Shown here: positions 43,899-55,392 of the stretch, piece by piece | Position numbering within the stretch: the first letter of the stretch is position 1 | Layout: every line of letters starts with the position of its first letter | DNA from: Anniella stebbinsi | Lineage: Eukaryota > Chordata > Lepidosauria > Squamata > Anniellidae | DNA length: 64,000 bases | NCBI GenBank assembly: GCA_029215795.1 | Contig: JARDYH010000002.1 | Location: forward strand, 58,257,001 to 58,321,000 | Direction: 5' to 3' | Translations under genes and position numbers: made by a program | The notes under the pieces: generated by a model | Database searches by the model: none | Told to the model about the DNA's origin: nothing | The model's input: only the letters and a program-made list of their open reading frames with translations

Positions 43899-46274
43899 AT
43901 GGTGAGAGCTGGCAGAAATAGAGCCACAAAGGGGCCACTGAGAAACAAGAGGGGAGGTATCAACATATTTGGGGCAAACAAAGAAATTGAGGGAATTATT
44001 GGAAAACTAAAAGGAGGTAAGTCTCCGGGGATTGATGGTTTGGGGCCGGAATTTTATAAAATATTTAAAGATATTTTAATACCTAGATTAAAAAAATTAT
44101 TTAATAATATAATAGAAGGAGGAATGACCCCGCCATCGTGGGACCAGTCCCTGGTTGTTTTAATACAGAAGCCAGGCAAGGACTTGACAGATCCAGCGTC
44201 ATATAGACCAATATCTTTAATAAATCAGGATGCAAAAATATTTTCAGCAATTATGGCTAAAAGAATGGGTACATTTATATTTAAATATATTAAAAATGAT
44301 CAATGCGGATTTATTTTAGGTAGGAAAATGCCGAATTTAATTGGGAGAGTTATAAATATAATAAATATTATTAAAAAAAGGAACTTAAAAGCAGGATTAT
44401 TAGCTTTAGATATTTTCAAAGCCTTTGATTGCGTGGAATGGCCAGCGTTAAAAATAATATTAAAAACATTTGGGTTTGGACATAAATTTATGGGAGTGAT
44501 TAATCAGATGTATAAAAATAATAAAGCGGAAATAATGGTTAATGATGGGTTAACGCAACAAATAATACTAGCTCGAGGAACTAGGCAAGGATGTCCACTT
44601 TCACCGATTTTATTTGCAATAGTTATAGAAATTTTAGTAAATGTAATAAGGGAAGATGAAAGATTAAAGGGGATAGGAAGAAAATATAAGATTAAAGTAA
44701 ATATGTTTGCGGATGATACGTTATTGACAATAGAAGATCCCCTAGAAAGTGGGGAGATGATTCAGAAACATTTGAGAGAATTTGGGGAAATTACAGGATT
44801 ACAAATTAACTGGGGGAAGTCAGAAATGATGTTGTATAACTATAACAAGGAAGAGATGGAGAAATGTAAAGCTAAGTTAGGATTAAGACATAAAAATATA
44901 ATAAGATATTTAGGAGTTAATATAGATAAAGAATTAGAAAGAATAGAGGAACTTAATTTTGTAAGCTTAAGAAAAGAGGTAGGGGAGAAATTACAGATTT
45001 ATAGAAAATTAAAACATTCTTGGTTTGGTAGAATAGCGGTTATTAAAATGAAGATATTACCTAAGGTTAATTTTTTGTTTAGAATGCTACCTATTAGAAT
45101 TTCAGTAGCTGAGATTAAAAATTGGCAAAATATGATTAATGCATATTGTAACGGGGATAAAAGAGCTAGGATAAATAAGGGGTTATGGTATAAGACTCAA
45201 AAGAAAGGAGGTTTAGGACTTCCTAATATTAAGAATTATTATATTGCTAATCAGTTAAGATATGCTATTTATGCTATTTTAGGGGAGCAAGATTTGGAAT
45301 GGTTGGAATCGCAAACAGTAGAGATAGAATGTAAATTGCGGAATATCTTTTTTACTAAAATGCAGAAGAAAGAATGGAAGGTACTGGACAACCCATTATT
45401 GGAAAATATATTATCGATATGGGAGAAGTATAGGGGGAAGTTGATACCCGGGGATTCTCCGCTTGCCCCAGTGGTAGTAGTGGGAAACTTCCCAAGAGCA
45501 TTAAAATCAGAGATAGAAGTGAGACTGAAAGAACAAGATATTCTTAAGCTAAGGAACTGGATGGGAAAGATGAAGGATAGTGAGCATATTAAAGATTTGT
45601 TTAAAGGACAAAAGATAGCGTGGTTCAAGTGTCTGCAGCTGGTAAAATGGACAGAGGAATGGAGGATGAAAAATAAGAAATGTAGAAACAATACCAGATT
45701 TGAAGATTTAATTGAACAAATAGAAAAAAAAGATGAAGCCAGAGCTAAGAAAGGACTCACTAGCGAGATATATAAAATATTAATAGAGGAGGAATTTCAG
45801 GACTCACTTAAGGTTATAAAAGAGGCATGGGAAGAAGATCTAAGGGAAAAAATCAATGAAGATAATTGGGGGAGGATATGGAATGTAAGAATGTTGAAAT
45901 TATTGTCGATTAGAATTAAGGAGAACTATTATAAGACAGTTTGGAGATGGTATCTAACACCTGTAAGATTTCACCAGATTGATAAAAAAGTGTCCAAGAA
46001 TTGTTGGAGGGGGTGTCAGGAGGTTGGGACATATTTTCATATGTGGTGGAGCTGTGAACAAGTACAAAAATTTTGGGAAAGGGTTTTTAAAGAAATAAGT
46101 GATATAATTGGAAGTAAATTGGAATTAAACCCGAAGTTAGCTCTACTAGCAATATGGGATAGTAGGAATAAGCATATAATTAATAGAGAATTGGTAAACA
46201 ACCTCCTGGCACCCGTTAGAATAATGATTGCTAAAAATTGGAAAGGGCAACAAAGTTATAAAATAGAAGATTAG
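43899..46274 (+). CDS. L1 ORF2 fragment, 791 codons, reverse transcriptase
   Basis: Motifs in order: KLKGGKSPGIDG near 36-47 (start of the RT region), SYRPISL at 101-107, motif A LALDIFKAFD with catalytic Asp171, RQGCPLSP at 229-236, and the catalytic FADD at 270-273. The thumb and linker follow, then a C-terminal cysteine-rich motif with C702, C706, H714 and C719, as in L1 ORF2. A full L1 ORF2 is about 1.2-1.3 thousand residues and begins with an endonuclease, absent here. An in-frame TGA lies three codons upstream of the ATG, so this start is unlikely to be native. The frame closes at a TAG, but the same frame then stays open and L1-like for another 61 codons. Confidence 0.93.
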   Translation: MVRAGRNRATKGPLRNKRGGINIFGANKEIEGIIGKLKGGKSPGIDGLGPEFYKIFKDILIPRLKKLFNNIIEGGMTPPSWDQSLVVLIQKPGKDLTDPASYRPISLINQDAKIFSAIMAKRMGTFIFKYIKNDQCGFILGRKMPNLIGRVINIINIIKKRNLKAGLLALDIFKAFDCVEWPALKIILKTFGFGHKFMGVINQMYKNNKAEIMVNDGLTQQIILARGTRQGCPLSPILFAIVIEILVNVIREDERLKGIGRKYKIKVNMFADDTLLTIEDPLESGEMIQKHLREFGEITGLQINWGKSEMMLYNYNKEEMEKCKAKLGLRHKNIIRYLGVNIDKELERIEELNFVSLRKEVGEKLQIYRKLKHSWFGRIAVIKMKILPKVNFLFRMLPIRISVAEIKNWQNMINAYCNGDKRARINKGLWYKTQKKGGLGLPNIKNYYIANQLRYAIYAILGEQDLEWLESQTVEIECKLRNIFFTKMQKKEWKVLDNPLLENILSIWEKYRGKLIPGDSPLAPVVVVGNFPRALKSEIEVRLKEQDILKLRNWMGKMKDSEHIKDLFKGQKIAWFKCLQLVKWTEEWRMKNKKCRNNTRFEDLIEQIEKKDEARAKKGLTSEIYKILIEEEFQDSLKVIKEAWEEDLREKINEDNWGRIWNVRMLKLLSIRIKENYYKTVWRWYLTPVRFHQIDKKVSKNCWRGCQEVGTYFHMWWSCEQVQKFWERVFKEISDIIGSKLELNPKLALLAIWDSRNKHIINRELVNNLLAPVRIMIAKNWKGQQSYKIED

Positions 46275-46460
46275 TATAAAGAAATTTGGGATATAGCATT
46301 GAATGATATGTTGACATGTAAAATGAAAATAATGAGGGGAATGTCCAGTAAGAGTGATTTTGGAGATATATGGACTCCCTTTTTGGAATATGTTTTAAGA
46401 TCGGGAAAGGGACAATCGCCTTCAAAAGAATCATTAAAATTCTGGAAGGATGATGGATGA
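46275..46460 (+). pseudogene. L1 ORF2 C-terminal tail beyond a premature TAG
   Basis: Directly after the TAG at 46272-46274 the same frame reads YKEIWDIALNDML and continues to a TGA at 46458-46460. The composition and aromatic/charged pattern agree with the end of L1 ORF2. The TAG falls where a tryptophan codon (TGG) would be expected from the IED-x-YKEIW context, so one substitution explains it. The expected tail length supports this as the natural end. Confidence 0.75.
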
Positions 46461-47479
46461 ATGTGAGTAGGTCTCGGGGGGGGGGTGCACGGGGGTAGTC
46501 GAGGGAGTTAGTTTGTTTATATATTATGTATTATGTGTATGTTTGTTTTGTTTTGTTGAAAAATTAATAAAAATTATACAATAAATAAAAAAAAACATAC
46601 TTGGGGCAAGCTTGATTTGCAGAAGTACAAATATCATTTAAGGAGAGAGGGATAAACTCCAACCTTAATAGATATACAGCATCATCAATTTTGCGGGCAT
46701 ACTCTCTGCTTATAATGTTGCAGTTTGGTTTATTCCATTGGAAACTTTATAAATGAAACCATAATATATTTTTAATTCTAAATATAAGCATATTTCCGTG
46801 TAAGAGTTGGTTCTTATTTAAAATGTTATGCATTTTCTTCTTACATATGAGATATATAGGTGGTAATGGGATTCTCCCAGTGTGTGAAGTGTGTTGTGAG
46901 CTATCAAGGTCTGTTTTGAGAAGGCTAAGTGATGACTGAGGTAATTGAATAAAGGGTCAAACTATATGTTACATTAAAGATATATTTGAATCCCTTGCTT
47001 GGTATTCCCACATCTTTTTGTTTAAAAGAACAACTGCAGGGGGGCCTGATCCACCTCAGTGCTGTGGTGTGGTGTGTTTTTTTTTTTTTTACCCTTCCCC
47101 CTTCCTCAGCTATTTTCATGTTAGGAATTGTACCCAGTACAAGGGGAAAAGGGTTAAACCACCCAACCAGCCAAAGAAAGCCAACTTCCTCCTGACTCAG
47201 GTTTATCTCCCACATGGATGTTTTTATAAAGAGGGATTTCAAGCATGGCATTCAAACACACCTCTAATAATAATGTGAGGTTTGACCCTCAGTGCCAAAG
47301 TTCATGGGCTTGAAAGCAAGGCAAGGTACAGGGTATAGGCAGCAGCAGTCAATGGTGGGAATCAGACTACGAAAGAAATTTAAGTTTTGTCATAGCAAGG
47401 ACCACACAAAAAAATTGGGGAGTCCATCATGTTTTTGAGCATGTTCTGCCAGGGCTTCATTGAAGATTTTAACACTTTA

Positions 47480-47610
47480 GCAGGGATGGGCAGAAAGTAG
47501 AACTCCAGATGTTTTGGACTTCAATTCCTAACATACTTGACCATTGGCCATCCTGGCAGTGGCTTCTGGGAGTTGAAGTCCAAAACATCTGGAGATCTGC
47601 CCATCCCTGC
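47480..47610. repeat. Palindromic hAT-like MITE, best copy ('ccagatgtttgg' family)
   Basis: 'gcagggatgggcag' at 47480-47493 is the exact reverse of 47597-47610. The arms continue with 'ctccagatgttttggacttc' against 'gaagtccaaaacatctggag'. The centre 'ccattggccatcctggcag' is the family mark. 131 bp. Confidence 0.85.
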
Positions 47611-47835
47611 ATTACAGTTCCTGTTCTTAGACATGATGTTATTGGCAGCATATTGATTGGAGATCCTTGTAATGCTTGAAATAAAAATCTGGTGATAATT
47701 TTATATTTGGGCTGATAAATTAATTTTTGATTTTTATTATTTGTGGGTTTATATATTTATATTCATAGTCATGAAACTAAGGACATATTCCAGTCATGCA
47801 GGATTTTTTTTTTGTAAAAAGTCCCACTGGTTATG

Positions 47836-48070
47836 GCTTGGATCCAAACTACCATTGGGGGGTGAGTTCTACCCACAAGACCCTCCCATTGGACAATAGG
47901 GAGAAAAGCAATCATTGCTGATTCCCCCTTACTGCCATGCCTCCCCCAAAGCTGCTCTTGAGGGTTGGGGAACCCTCCAGAACAGCATCAAATGTGATAC
48001 TGCGGATTGGCATAGATTGCTTTCCCCCTTCTCCAGCAGTAGCTTCTGTTGGATTTCTATCCCTTCTGCA
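47836..48070. repeat. Unclassified repeat-like segment
   Basis: It opens 'ggcttggatccaaactacca' and is GC-richer than its surroundings, with 'gggagaaaagcaatcattgc' and 'catagattgctttccccctt' in opposite senses. Similar 'ggatcca' edges occur at 54075. Probably a decayed non-autonomous element; no family recognised. Confidence 0.35.
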
Positions 48071-49945
48071 AAAGGAAGGAGCGTTTATTTTAAAAGTTTG
48101 ATGTGAGTATAATTACATACTGGCTGGGTTTGGAGTAAGGGTAAACTTTGGTTTAATGTTGGGTGCACTGGCTTTGTACTCATGAGCTCCCCTGCTCTGG
48201 TGTGATTGTGAGGAAGAGATCTAAAGCCTTCACTTGCATTTTCAACTTATGGTGGTTTGTTAGGTATGAACCTACATGAACTATGGTTAATATTTTCACT
48301 ATGGTTTAGGGAAAGAAGTCAGGATTGGAAACCATGGTTTGAAGCTGGCTTGTTTCCCTAATCCATAGCTAGGTCTAATTCTTAAAGGAAGATAGCTTTT
48401 AATTCTTGTTATATGTAGAAGGCTACTAAAAATATACAATTGCTTTAAGTTTTGTATTTACATTCTGTGAAGTACGGTATGTGAATCAGTATTCATCAAT
48501 TACCATCTTCATATCACTGACACCAATAAAAATTCAAGGTATAATAGGCTGAATATTAGGTTTACAAAATTTATCATAGCTGGGTCAGTTTGCCAGTAGA
48601 TGGAGCTCACTGCCAACTAAAGGTATCATTTTGAAGGAAAATCTTAAGTAATTTACAAAATTGTTCATAGAACAAAAACGTACCTATGAGGTAAGACAAC
48701 CTACTTATGATACAAAATGTATTCCTTTTTATAGCAAAGGAGATTGTCTTAAACTAGGAGTAGGTGGCCTTTAGGTTGGCACAATCTACTTTGCTTTTCA
48801 CTAAAACCCTGAGGTCCACCAACTGGAACCAGGTGTAAAATAGTGGTGTGGGAAGGGGGGCATATATTAAGAAGGAGCAAGGGCTCCTCTGAGCACATAC
48901 TCAGCCCAGGAATTTGTTTTCACTACTGGAACTGGAGCTTGTGCACACATCCTTTCACATACAAGTCTAGTCTTGTTCCTGCACTTCCCCAACCAAGCTT
49001 TCTTGATTTTAGCAGCCCAATTTAGGAGGGAAAATAATTTATTTCCTGATTTTGAACAATACACAGGTAAAGACCGCATCACAGATCATAATTAAATGAC
49101 AGGTACTGGTAAAATTACCCACAAAACCAAGCACCAACTATAAAGATGCTGGTGGGCAGAACATCCTAAGATAGTGGTGGTATCAGTAGGATATATTGTG
49201 CCAGAGCAACTGCCACATCCAAAGCCCTCTTGGATCATTACAACAAGGGCGAGAGAAAGATATGCCCTCTTCTGGCTTTTCCCTGCCACCCATTGATCAT
49301 TAATTAGTTGCAGAGCCTTTTGGGGGGCATCTTTAGTGAAAGAGAGGGCCTAGGACCTGTGACTCCACAGTCTTGCTGATATGCTCCCAGAATTCCCTGC
49401 TTAGGCTGCTGAAACTACTACTGGCAGCGGAATATTCTGCCACTTCAAGAGACCTATGGTAGCAACCATGACATCCCACCTACAAACCTCCCTCTCTGCC
49501 ACTGGAGTAGCACTTGCATCCCATCCTATGGCCCCACAGTCAATCTCCCTAATTACTCTCCCCTAGCATCTCTGAAAATCTCCAGCTCAGTCTTCTTTAT
49601 TAGCTGAAAAGGATGTTGATACGAAATTAGGAAAATTGTAGATCTTCTCTCGGTTTGAAATCATTGCAATCTTCTACCTACTAAAACAAAGGTTCTCAGA
49701 CTTTCTAATCCAAGGCCCCCTTGAGAGAGCTGAAAATGACTGAGGCCCACCAATCCAAAATGGCAGTCCAAGAGCAGAGCAGAGCCAGTCACATAATGAC
49801 AGCAGATGGAAGCAGAGTTTGGCATACTCAGCTGGCAATTACTGATAACATTATACATTGATATTTAATCCTCATTCTTTGCCACGGTGATTTCCTTGTA
49901 GCAGGGAGTTCCATAGTTCAGCTTTCCTCATGTTAGGTACAGACA

Positions 49946-50700
49946 TTGGCCTTTGAAGTATCATGGCCCAGCCTTCCCATTTCAGGCAGACTTTTAATAT
50001 CCCCCTCCGCAACATGCCTGTCAAAATATTCCTTATCTCCTCTCATTTCTTATCTTCTCCTTTCACACTTAACTTGTAACCTATCCCCCCCACAACCTGA
50101 CATGGTCCAGGAGCCCAAGCCCTCATCCTCCAAGGATCCCGACTTCTTGCCTTCCACAGAGACTCCAGAGTTAATGGTACAGGGAGATGACGCAGCCATG
50201 GAAAAGTATCACGAGGCTTCCATTTCCCCAAGACCATTTCACCAGAAATACTCCTGGAATTTGTTTCCTTGCATCCAGAGGAGGTTGCATTACCATCCTC
50301 ACACTCTGAGGACTCATGCCACGAGCATACCCCAGCAACTCCCCTGTCATCCCACTGAGATTGCTAAAAGATTCCAGGCCCCTTGAAGAGACCAACTCTT
50401 AATCATTGTGAAGGCGGAGCCAACCAACCTAAAGGCTACTATATTCTTATTTAATTCCCAGTCTGGCTCTGAGCTTTGTTATACGGACAATCCTGTCTAG
50501 CTTTCAGCCCCAGCACCACTTGGAGCTTTTCATGGTGTTGATCTCTTTTCATCTTGCTTCGTAGAAAATCTGACCTAATCTAACCTTATACCTGCTCAGG
50601 ATCTTATCCTTAGCGGAACTCTGCAACCCAGGCTACATCACAGTTCATCATCAGAACCCGTGGCCTGAAATGGTACACTCACACTGCCAGTTTCTTTCAT
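49946..50700 (+). other. Unclassified GC-richer segment with a 146-codon open frame
   Basis: An open frame (49946-50386) is rich in Ser, Pro and Leu and shows no domain I recognise. It is followed by 'gaaggcggagccaacc' and a TATA-like 'actatattcttatttaa' stretch, then C/T-rich sequence. The mixture could be a remnant of an LTR retrotransposon, but no RT, integrase or paired LTR is seen. I do not assign a function. Confidence 0.25.
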
Positions 50701-51384
50701 CCATCCTGCCAGAGGTCTTGGGTGAGCTGCGTCATTAAGGCCCAACTGAAAGTGGATTGATGCCCACTGATGGTTTCTTGTCCACAGCTTAAGAAATGCT
50801 TGAATGGAAAGTTATAACTGTCATACAATTGTGGTTTAAGTTAATGGTGAGCAGGAGGAAGATCAGGATCTACTAGTAGATCAGTAACTCCCAATGATTT
50901 TAAAAATAGCAAAACAAAAAAGTCCCTTTCTACTCTTTATTTGGCTAAAAATAAATAAATACTGAATTACACCAGGAACACTGAGTCTGTCCCAGGTTTT
51001 TAATCCTTCCTCCCCCCCCCCCCCCAAAGCAAGCCGATATATACTAACTTGCATTTTCCAAATTAAAAAAGAAACAAGTTCACATGTTTTTATTTAAATA
51101 TATGTTGTTTCACTCTTAAAGCTCAAAATATGCTACAGCATTTAAAGTAGAAAACAAGCTGTCACTGAACAGTTAGCATCTTTGAGGATTAAGGCATCAA
51201 ACACTGGTTAGCTTTAGCAAGGGTGAAATGTTATGTTAAAATTCTCAATATAAGCAATGCATTTACTGTACAGTTTCCCACAGAAATGGCTGACTTATAT
51301 ATTGTCCGCTTACATATCTACTGGATATTGCAATTTCTAGTCTTAAGAAACTGTTTGAAGGCAATTTGGAGGACAAGGCTATCA

Positions 51385-51600
51385 ATGTCTACTAGTCATG
51401 ATGGCTATATATTCCCTCCAGTTTCAGAGGAAGTAGGCACTTGGATAGTGCTGCTGGGGAACATGAGCAGGATGGTGCTATTGTGCTCATGTCCTTCTTG
51501 TGGTTTTCCCATGGCATCAGGTTGGCCACTATGTGAACAGATTGTTGGACTATATAGGCCTTTAGTCTGCTCTAGCATGGCTCTTCTTATGTTCTTAATT
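51385..51600 (+). mobile_element. CR1-type LINE 3' UTR and end
   Basis: 'ctactagtcatgatggctat' through 'ggttggccactatgtgaaca' and 'ggcctttagtctgctctagc' to the terminal 'cttcttatgttcttaatt' is a common reptile LINE 3' UTR. The doubled TTCTTATG-like end resembles the octamer ends of CR1/L3-type elements. No ORF part is included. Confidence 0.65.
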
Positions 51601-53725
51601 TGTGCAAGTAGTTCACACTGAGAAAAATCTCTACAAATACAGAGGAAGAAAAGCCCAACTGCTCTCAAGTGGCTACAGTTATGAATGAGCTGGCCCTTTA
51701 TGATTTGTTTCATAATTCTGTCTGCTACATCCTGTCTCTAGATTTCATCCAAAGGCAGTTACCAGCTTCAGAAGAGGGATTTTCCTCAAGACTGTAGCAC
51801 AGGAGGAAAGGCTTACATCTCCCCTCCACAGCTGCTGTGATTCTGATAACTTTTTAAAAACCTGCATGTCAAATGCAAACATGCATCTGGTTTAGCCTAC
51901 ATGCACTAGTATCCAGGAGATGCTATCCTACATCTCACTAGGATTCTCCCCTGAGCCCTTATGGATGATCAGGTTCTCTTTTATGTCTTCTCACTCCCGT
52001 TCTCTGCAATGTATTTAGTTCTCAAATTATGGATAGTTGTGACTCTTGCAAACAGCATGGACATTCTCTTCCCATTGCATTGAGAAACAGTCATTCTTGA
52101 AGCAGATATAATTGTGAGTTGTATGATTGCACTCTTTTTGGTTGTAAACTCATATGTTTGAATTGTTAAAGCAACCAGTTAGTATGCATGCATGTTCAGG
52201 AACTACATGAATTACAAAATGGGCAACTTGATTTAATTTTTGTTTTTTTTGTTTTTTGGTGATTTAAATAACCTTGAGTAAAACCAGTCTTTCTATCCTG
52301 TTTCAGGGATCAGCTCTCTTTAGGGTTTGCTTGGTGCAGCTTGTAACACTGAACTATGGTAAATGGAAGCCATGGTGTAGGTATTCAGACAGAACATTTC
52401 AACATTTTAAAGTGTGCATAGAGACATTGTGTGAATTCAGGTGTGTGTTTGTTGTTGATGGTGCTGGGGATTCTTTGAGACGTGATACTCCTTGTGTCAA
52501 GGTTGGCATCGTTGGGCACATGACAAGGCTCTCACCCCATTAGGGGTCCCACTGCCAATCCCTGGAGCCTCCTGGCAGTGCTGTTCCTGCCTAGTCACCT
52601 GCCCTTTCCAAGTGAGCAAACGGTGAGAGGAGTGAGGAGGAGCAGCAGCTGTAACCTCTGCTTGCCTTATCCTCTCTTTCTGGAAGGTTGTGTGGATTGG
52701 ACCCAGAGGAAGAAACTTGTGCATGGGCAGTGGCATGAATAGTGAGGAAAAGAGGGGCACATTGAGAACATCTGTTCCAAATGCTGTCCAAAACCTGGAA
52801 CTGGCACGACCTTGTATCATCCAGACATGCTTTCATTTCAATAGAATCACTTGCAATTCCTTGATACTATATTTTAATTTGCTATTTTTAGGGGTGGTGG
52901 AAACAACCTCCCTTGACTGCGCATATTACAATGCTTCCTTAAGCTGTGTATTTTCTTTACCATATACTATGGTGCTACAGCATGACTCTCATCACAGCAG
53001 AATGCACACAAGTGTTCTAAGCATTTTCAGCAGCAGAATTCTCATACTCAAAGTGACACAGGGAAACTGCCAGCTTCTAGGGCATTCTATCACCTCAGTA
53101 ACTGGAAGCCTAAAGAGTGGAAGGCTGAAACAACAGCTCACAGCTTGCTTGTTTGCTTAACAAAATAGAACCATCTCAGCAGTGCCTTCAGTACTATCAA
53201 AGGGTTTCCTTACAAATCAGAATGGAGTTAAATAGCTGCTAACTTGTAAGAGGATTTGTGGAGGATGCATCAATAAGGGGAACAAATGAATGTGACCCCT
53301 TGCAACATTTTGTTATGTGGCGAAGAATAAGCTCGCCTGCCAACACATGGCGTCGGAGACAATCTGAGTGTTTTGTCTGGATTTTGGGGACTCGTTTTGC
53401 AGTGTATCAGACTCAGCAGAAGAATCAATCCTGATGCAGCTGGTCGAGTATGTCAGCTAATTCCAAAACTCCTTGATCACAACAAAAAAAATTTGGGAGT
53501 CCAGATTGCTGACACAGAGCTCAGATATTCCCTACTTTGAGGGCCATTTTATTTAGCAAATTGAGACAAATATATTTCTGGCTCAATACTGGAACCAACA
53601 ATGGACCACAAATGCAGCAACGTTCCAGAGTTGCAGGGGAAAGCAGGACCTGGACTCTGTACACCACATGGGAAAGTTGAGCCTGTGTTTCCTGAAGTTC
53701 CTTCTAAATCCCTCTCACCTTCCAC

Positions 53726-53775
53726 ACATACCACACATACTACACATACTACACTTACCACACTTACCACTGATA
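53726..53775 (+). repeat. Short tandem repeat, 9-10 bp units
   Basis: Five to six copies of a 'cacacatac(t)a / cacttacc' unit in a row. A short minisatellite. Confidence 0.8.
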
Positions 53776-54069
53776 CAACATCCACAAAAGTTAAGGTAAG
53801 AGACAAGTCTTAAAGGAGTTTACCTTACGAGAGTAATTTGTATATTGAGCCATAATTTTATGGTAGATCTTTGAAACCTGCAGCATTTTGTCAATTCGTG
53901 TTGCCAATAAAACAAGCTGTTGAATGAATAGGAATTTGAATTTGTTTTGCTATGTATTCATAATATATGTGATCTTAAAGATTCATCTCCTGATCAGGCT
54001 CTCTTGTTGACCCAAAGTTTTTAGTTTGCTTGTCAGAAAAAGACTTCTAGGATACTGAAGTTGACATTT

Positions 54070-54300
54070 TGGGGTTGGATCCAGCCCAGCTCCTCCATGA
54101 ACAGAATGAGTCCCTCTGTGAATGGAAGGCCATTCCATTCAGTGAAGAGGCTTCTGCAAACCAAAAAAGGGGGAGATTACTCCCTGCAGCCTCCTGCATC
54201 ACTTCCCATGCTGTTCTGGAAGTTCCCCCCAACTTCTGGAATAGACTGGGAGAGGGGGAAGTGAGAAGGGGGATGAATGGAGCACTTCATGGATCTTGAC
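54070..54300. repeat. Unclassified repeat-like segment
   Basis: 'ggttggatccagcccagct' starts a GC-richer stretch ending 'ttcatggatcttgaccctc'. Internal 'ggaatggaaggcc' and 'ccattccatt' type hairpins occur. Likely a non-autonomous element; family unknown. Confidence 0.35.
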
Positions 54301-54408
54301 CCTCTGTTGAGTATGCAAGATTTATTGTTAATAGAATCAATGACTACTTTAGCTAAGAATACTCTTTGTTCAAGAGATTATTCCAGCTGGGTTCCCCCCC
54401 CCCCCTTC

Positions 54409-55392
54409 ATTTCATTTATTTCATTTCTATATTGCCCAATAGCCAAAGCTCTTTGGGCTGTTCGTGAAAATTACAAACCAAAATTTGTTCAACATAACAA
54501 AAGCATTATGTCAAATCTTTAACATAATTTTAAAAAACAATTTAGAGCAGCTAAAAACAGTTACAATAAGATACCAGGACAGAGAGCTTCGGCTATGGGG
54601 CGGTATAAAAATGCAATAAATAAATAAATAAATAAATGATAGAACTACTGACATTAAAAACCTCATCATATGCCATCTAATGCCTAGGGGTAGAGGAAAA
54701 TCTTAACCTGGCACTGAAAAGATGATTATGTTGGTGCCAGCTGGACCTCAGTGGTTAGAGCTTTCCACAGTTGGAGGGCAACTTACAAGGAGGCCCTCTC
54801 CCTTGTTGCCATCCTCTGAGCTTCCCTCAGAGGGTCTCAAAGGTTGATCACAGTGTCTGGGTAGGTTCTTATCAGGAGAGCTGCTCCATCAGGTATTGCT
54901 ATTCTGAGCTGTGTAAGGCTTAATAGGTTAAAACCAGCACCTTGAATTTAGTTTGGAAATGTACAGGCAGCTGTGCAACCAGGACAGAATTGCTGCTGCT
55001 ATGGTTATGTTATCTGCTATCAATCTGACTGCTGCATTTTGTACAAGCTGCAGCTTCTGAATTGTCTAAGGGCAACCCAAAGTAGCGCAGTGCAGTAATC
55101 TAACTTGAAAGGTACCAGAGCATTGACTACTGAAGCCAGGTTATCTCTAGGAAGTAGCTGGACCACCAGCCAAAGCTGGTAGAAGGCCCGCCATGCCACT
55201 GAGGCCACCGGAGTCTCAAGTGACAATGACCGCTCCATGAGAATCCCCAAGCTATGAATCTGCTCCTTCAGAGGAAGTGCCACCCTATCCAGAACAGGAA
55301 GAATACCCGCATCCAATCAGAAGAACCCCCTACTAATAGCATCTCGGTCTTGTCTGGATTGAGCTTCAGTTTATTAACTCTCATCCAGTCCA
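54409..55392 (-). mobile_element. L2-clade LINE, reversed, decayed
   Basis: Its 3' end is at 54409 ('tttctatattgcccaatagc' on the + strand). On the minus strand residues like LKEQIHSLGILMERSLSLE and RDNLASVVNALVPFKLDY correspond to the post-RT region of the L2 at 20575 and of the copy at 62262. Frame is broken by stops and shifts. A forward L2 tail is inserted at 54570-54638. Confidence 0.8.
54570..54638 (+). mobile_element. L2-type 3' tail inserted in the reversed L2
   Basis: 'cagagagcttcggctatggg' then 'gcggtataaaaatgcaataa' and an (AAAT)n tail. The same end is seen at 57640-57714. It interrupts the reversed L2 3' UTR, so it came later. Confidence 0.75.

Larger units (their letters stand above)
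43890..46594 (+). mobile_element. L1 LINE, 5'-truncated, ORF2 RT to poly(A)
   Basis: An L1 retrotransposon covering the RT and C-terminal parts of ORF2, a short 3' UTR with a G-run near 46477-46485, and an A-rich 3' end with 'attaataaaaattatac' and an A9 run at 46586-46594. ORF1 and the ORF2 endonuclease are missing. The sense strand is A-rich, typical of L1 and unlike the flanks. The nearly intact frame shows it is young. I could not pair a target-site duplication; the 5' border lies between about 43,890 and 43,960. Confidence 0.93.

Noticed and set aside
45269..45760. 163-codon minus-strand frame
   Set aside because: Lies opposite the L1 ORF2 and is its antisense shadow; the peptide is a Phe/Ser/Leu-rich mirror.
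43899..46274. L1 ORF2 as a host or viral gene
   Set aside because: The FADD motif, the C-terminal Cys/His pattern, the A-rich strand and the terminal A-run identify an L1 retrotransposon.
52690..53160. 156-codon plus-strand frame
   Set aside because: No recognisable motif, mixed composition, and it runs through repeat-like sequence.
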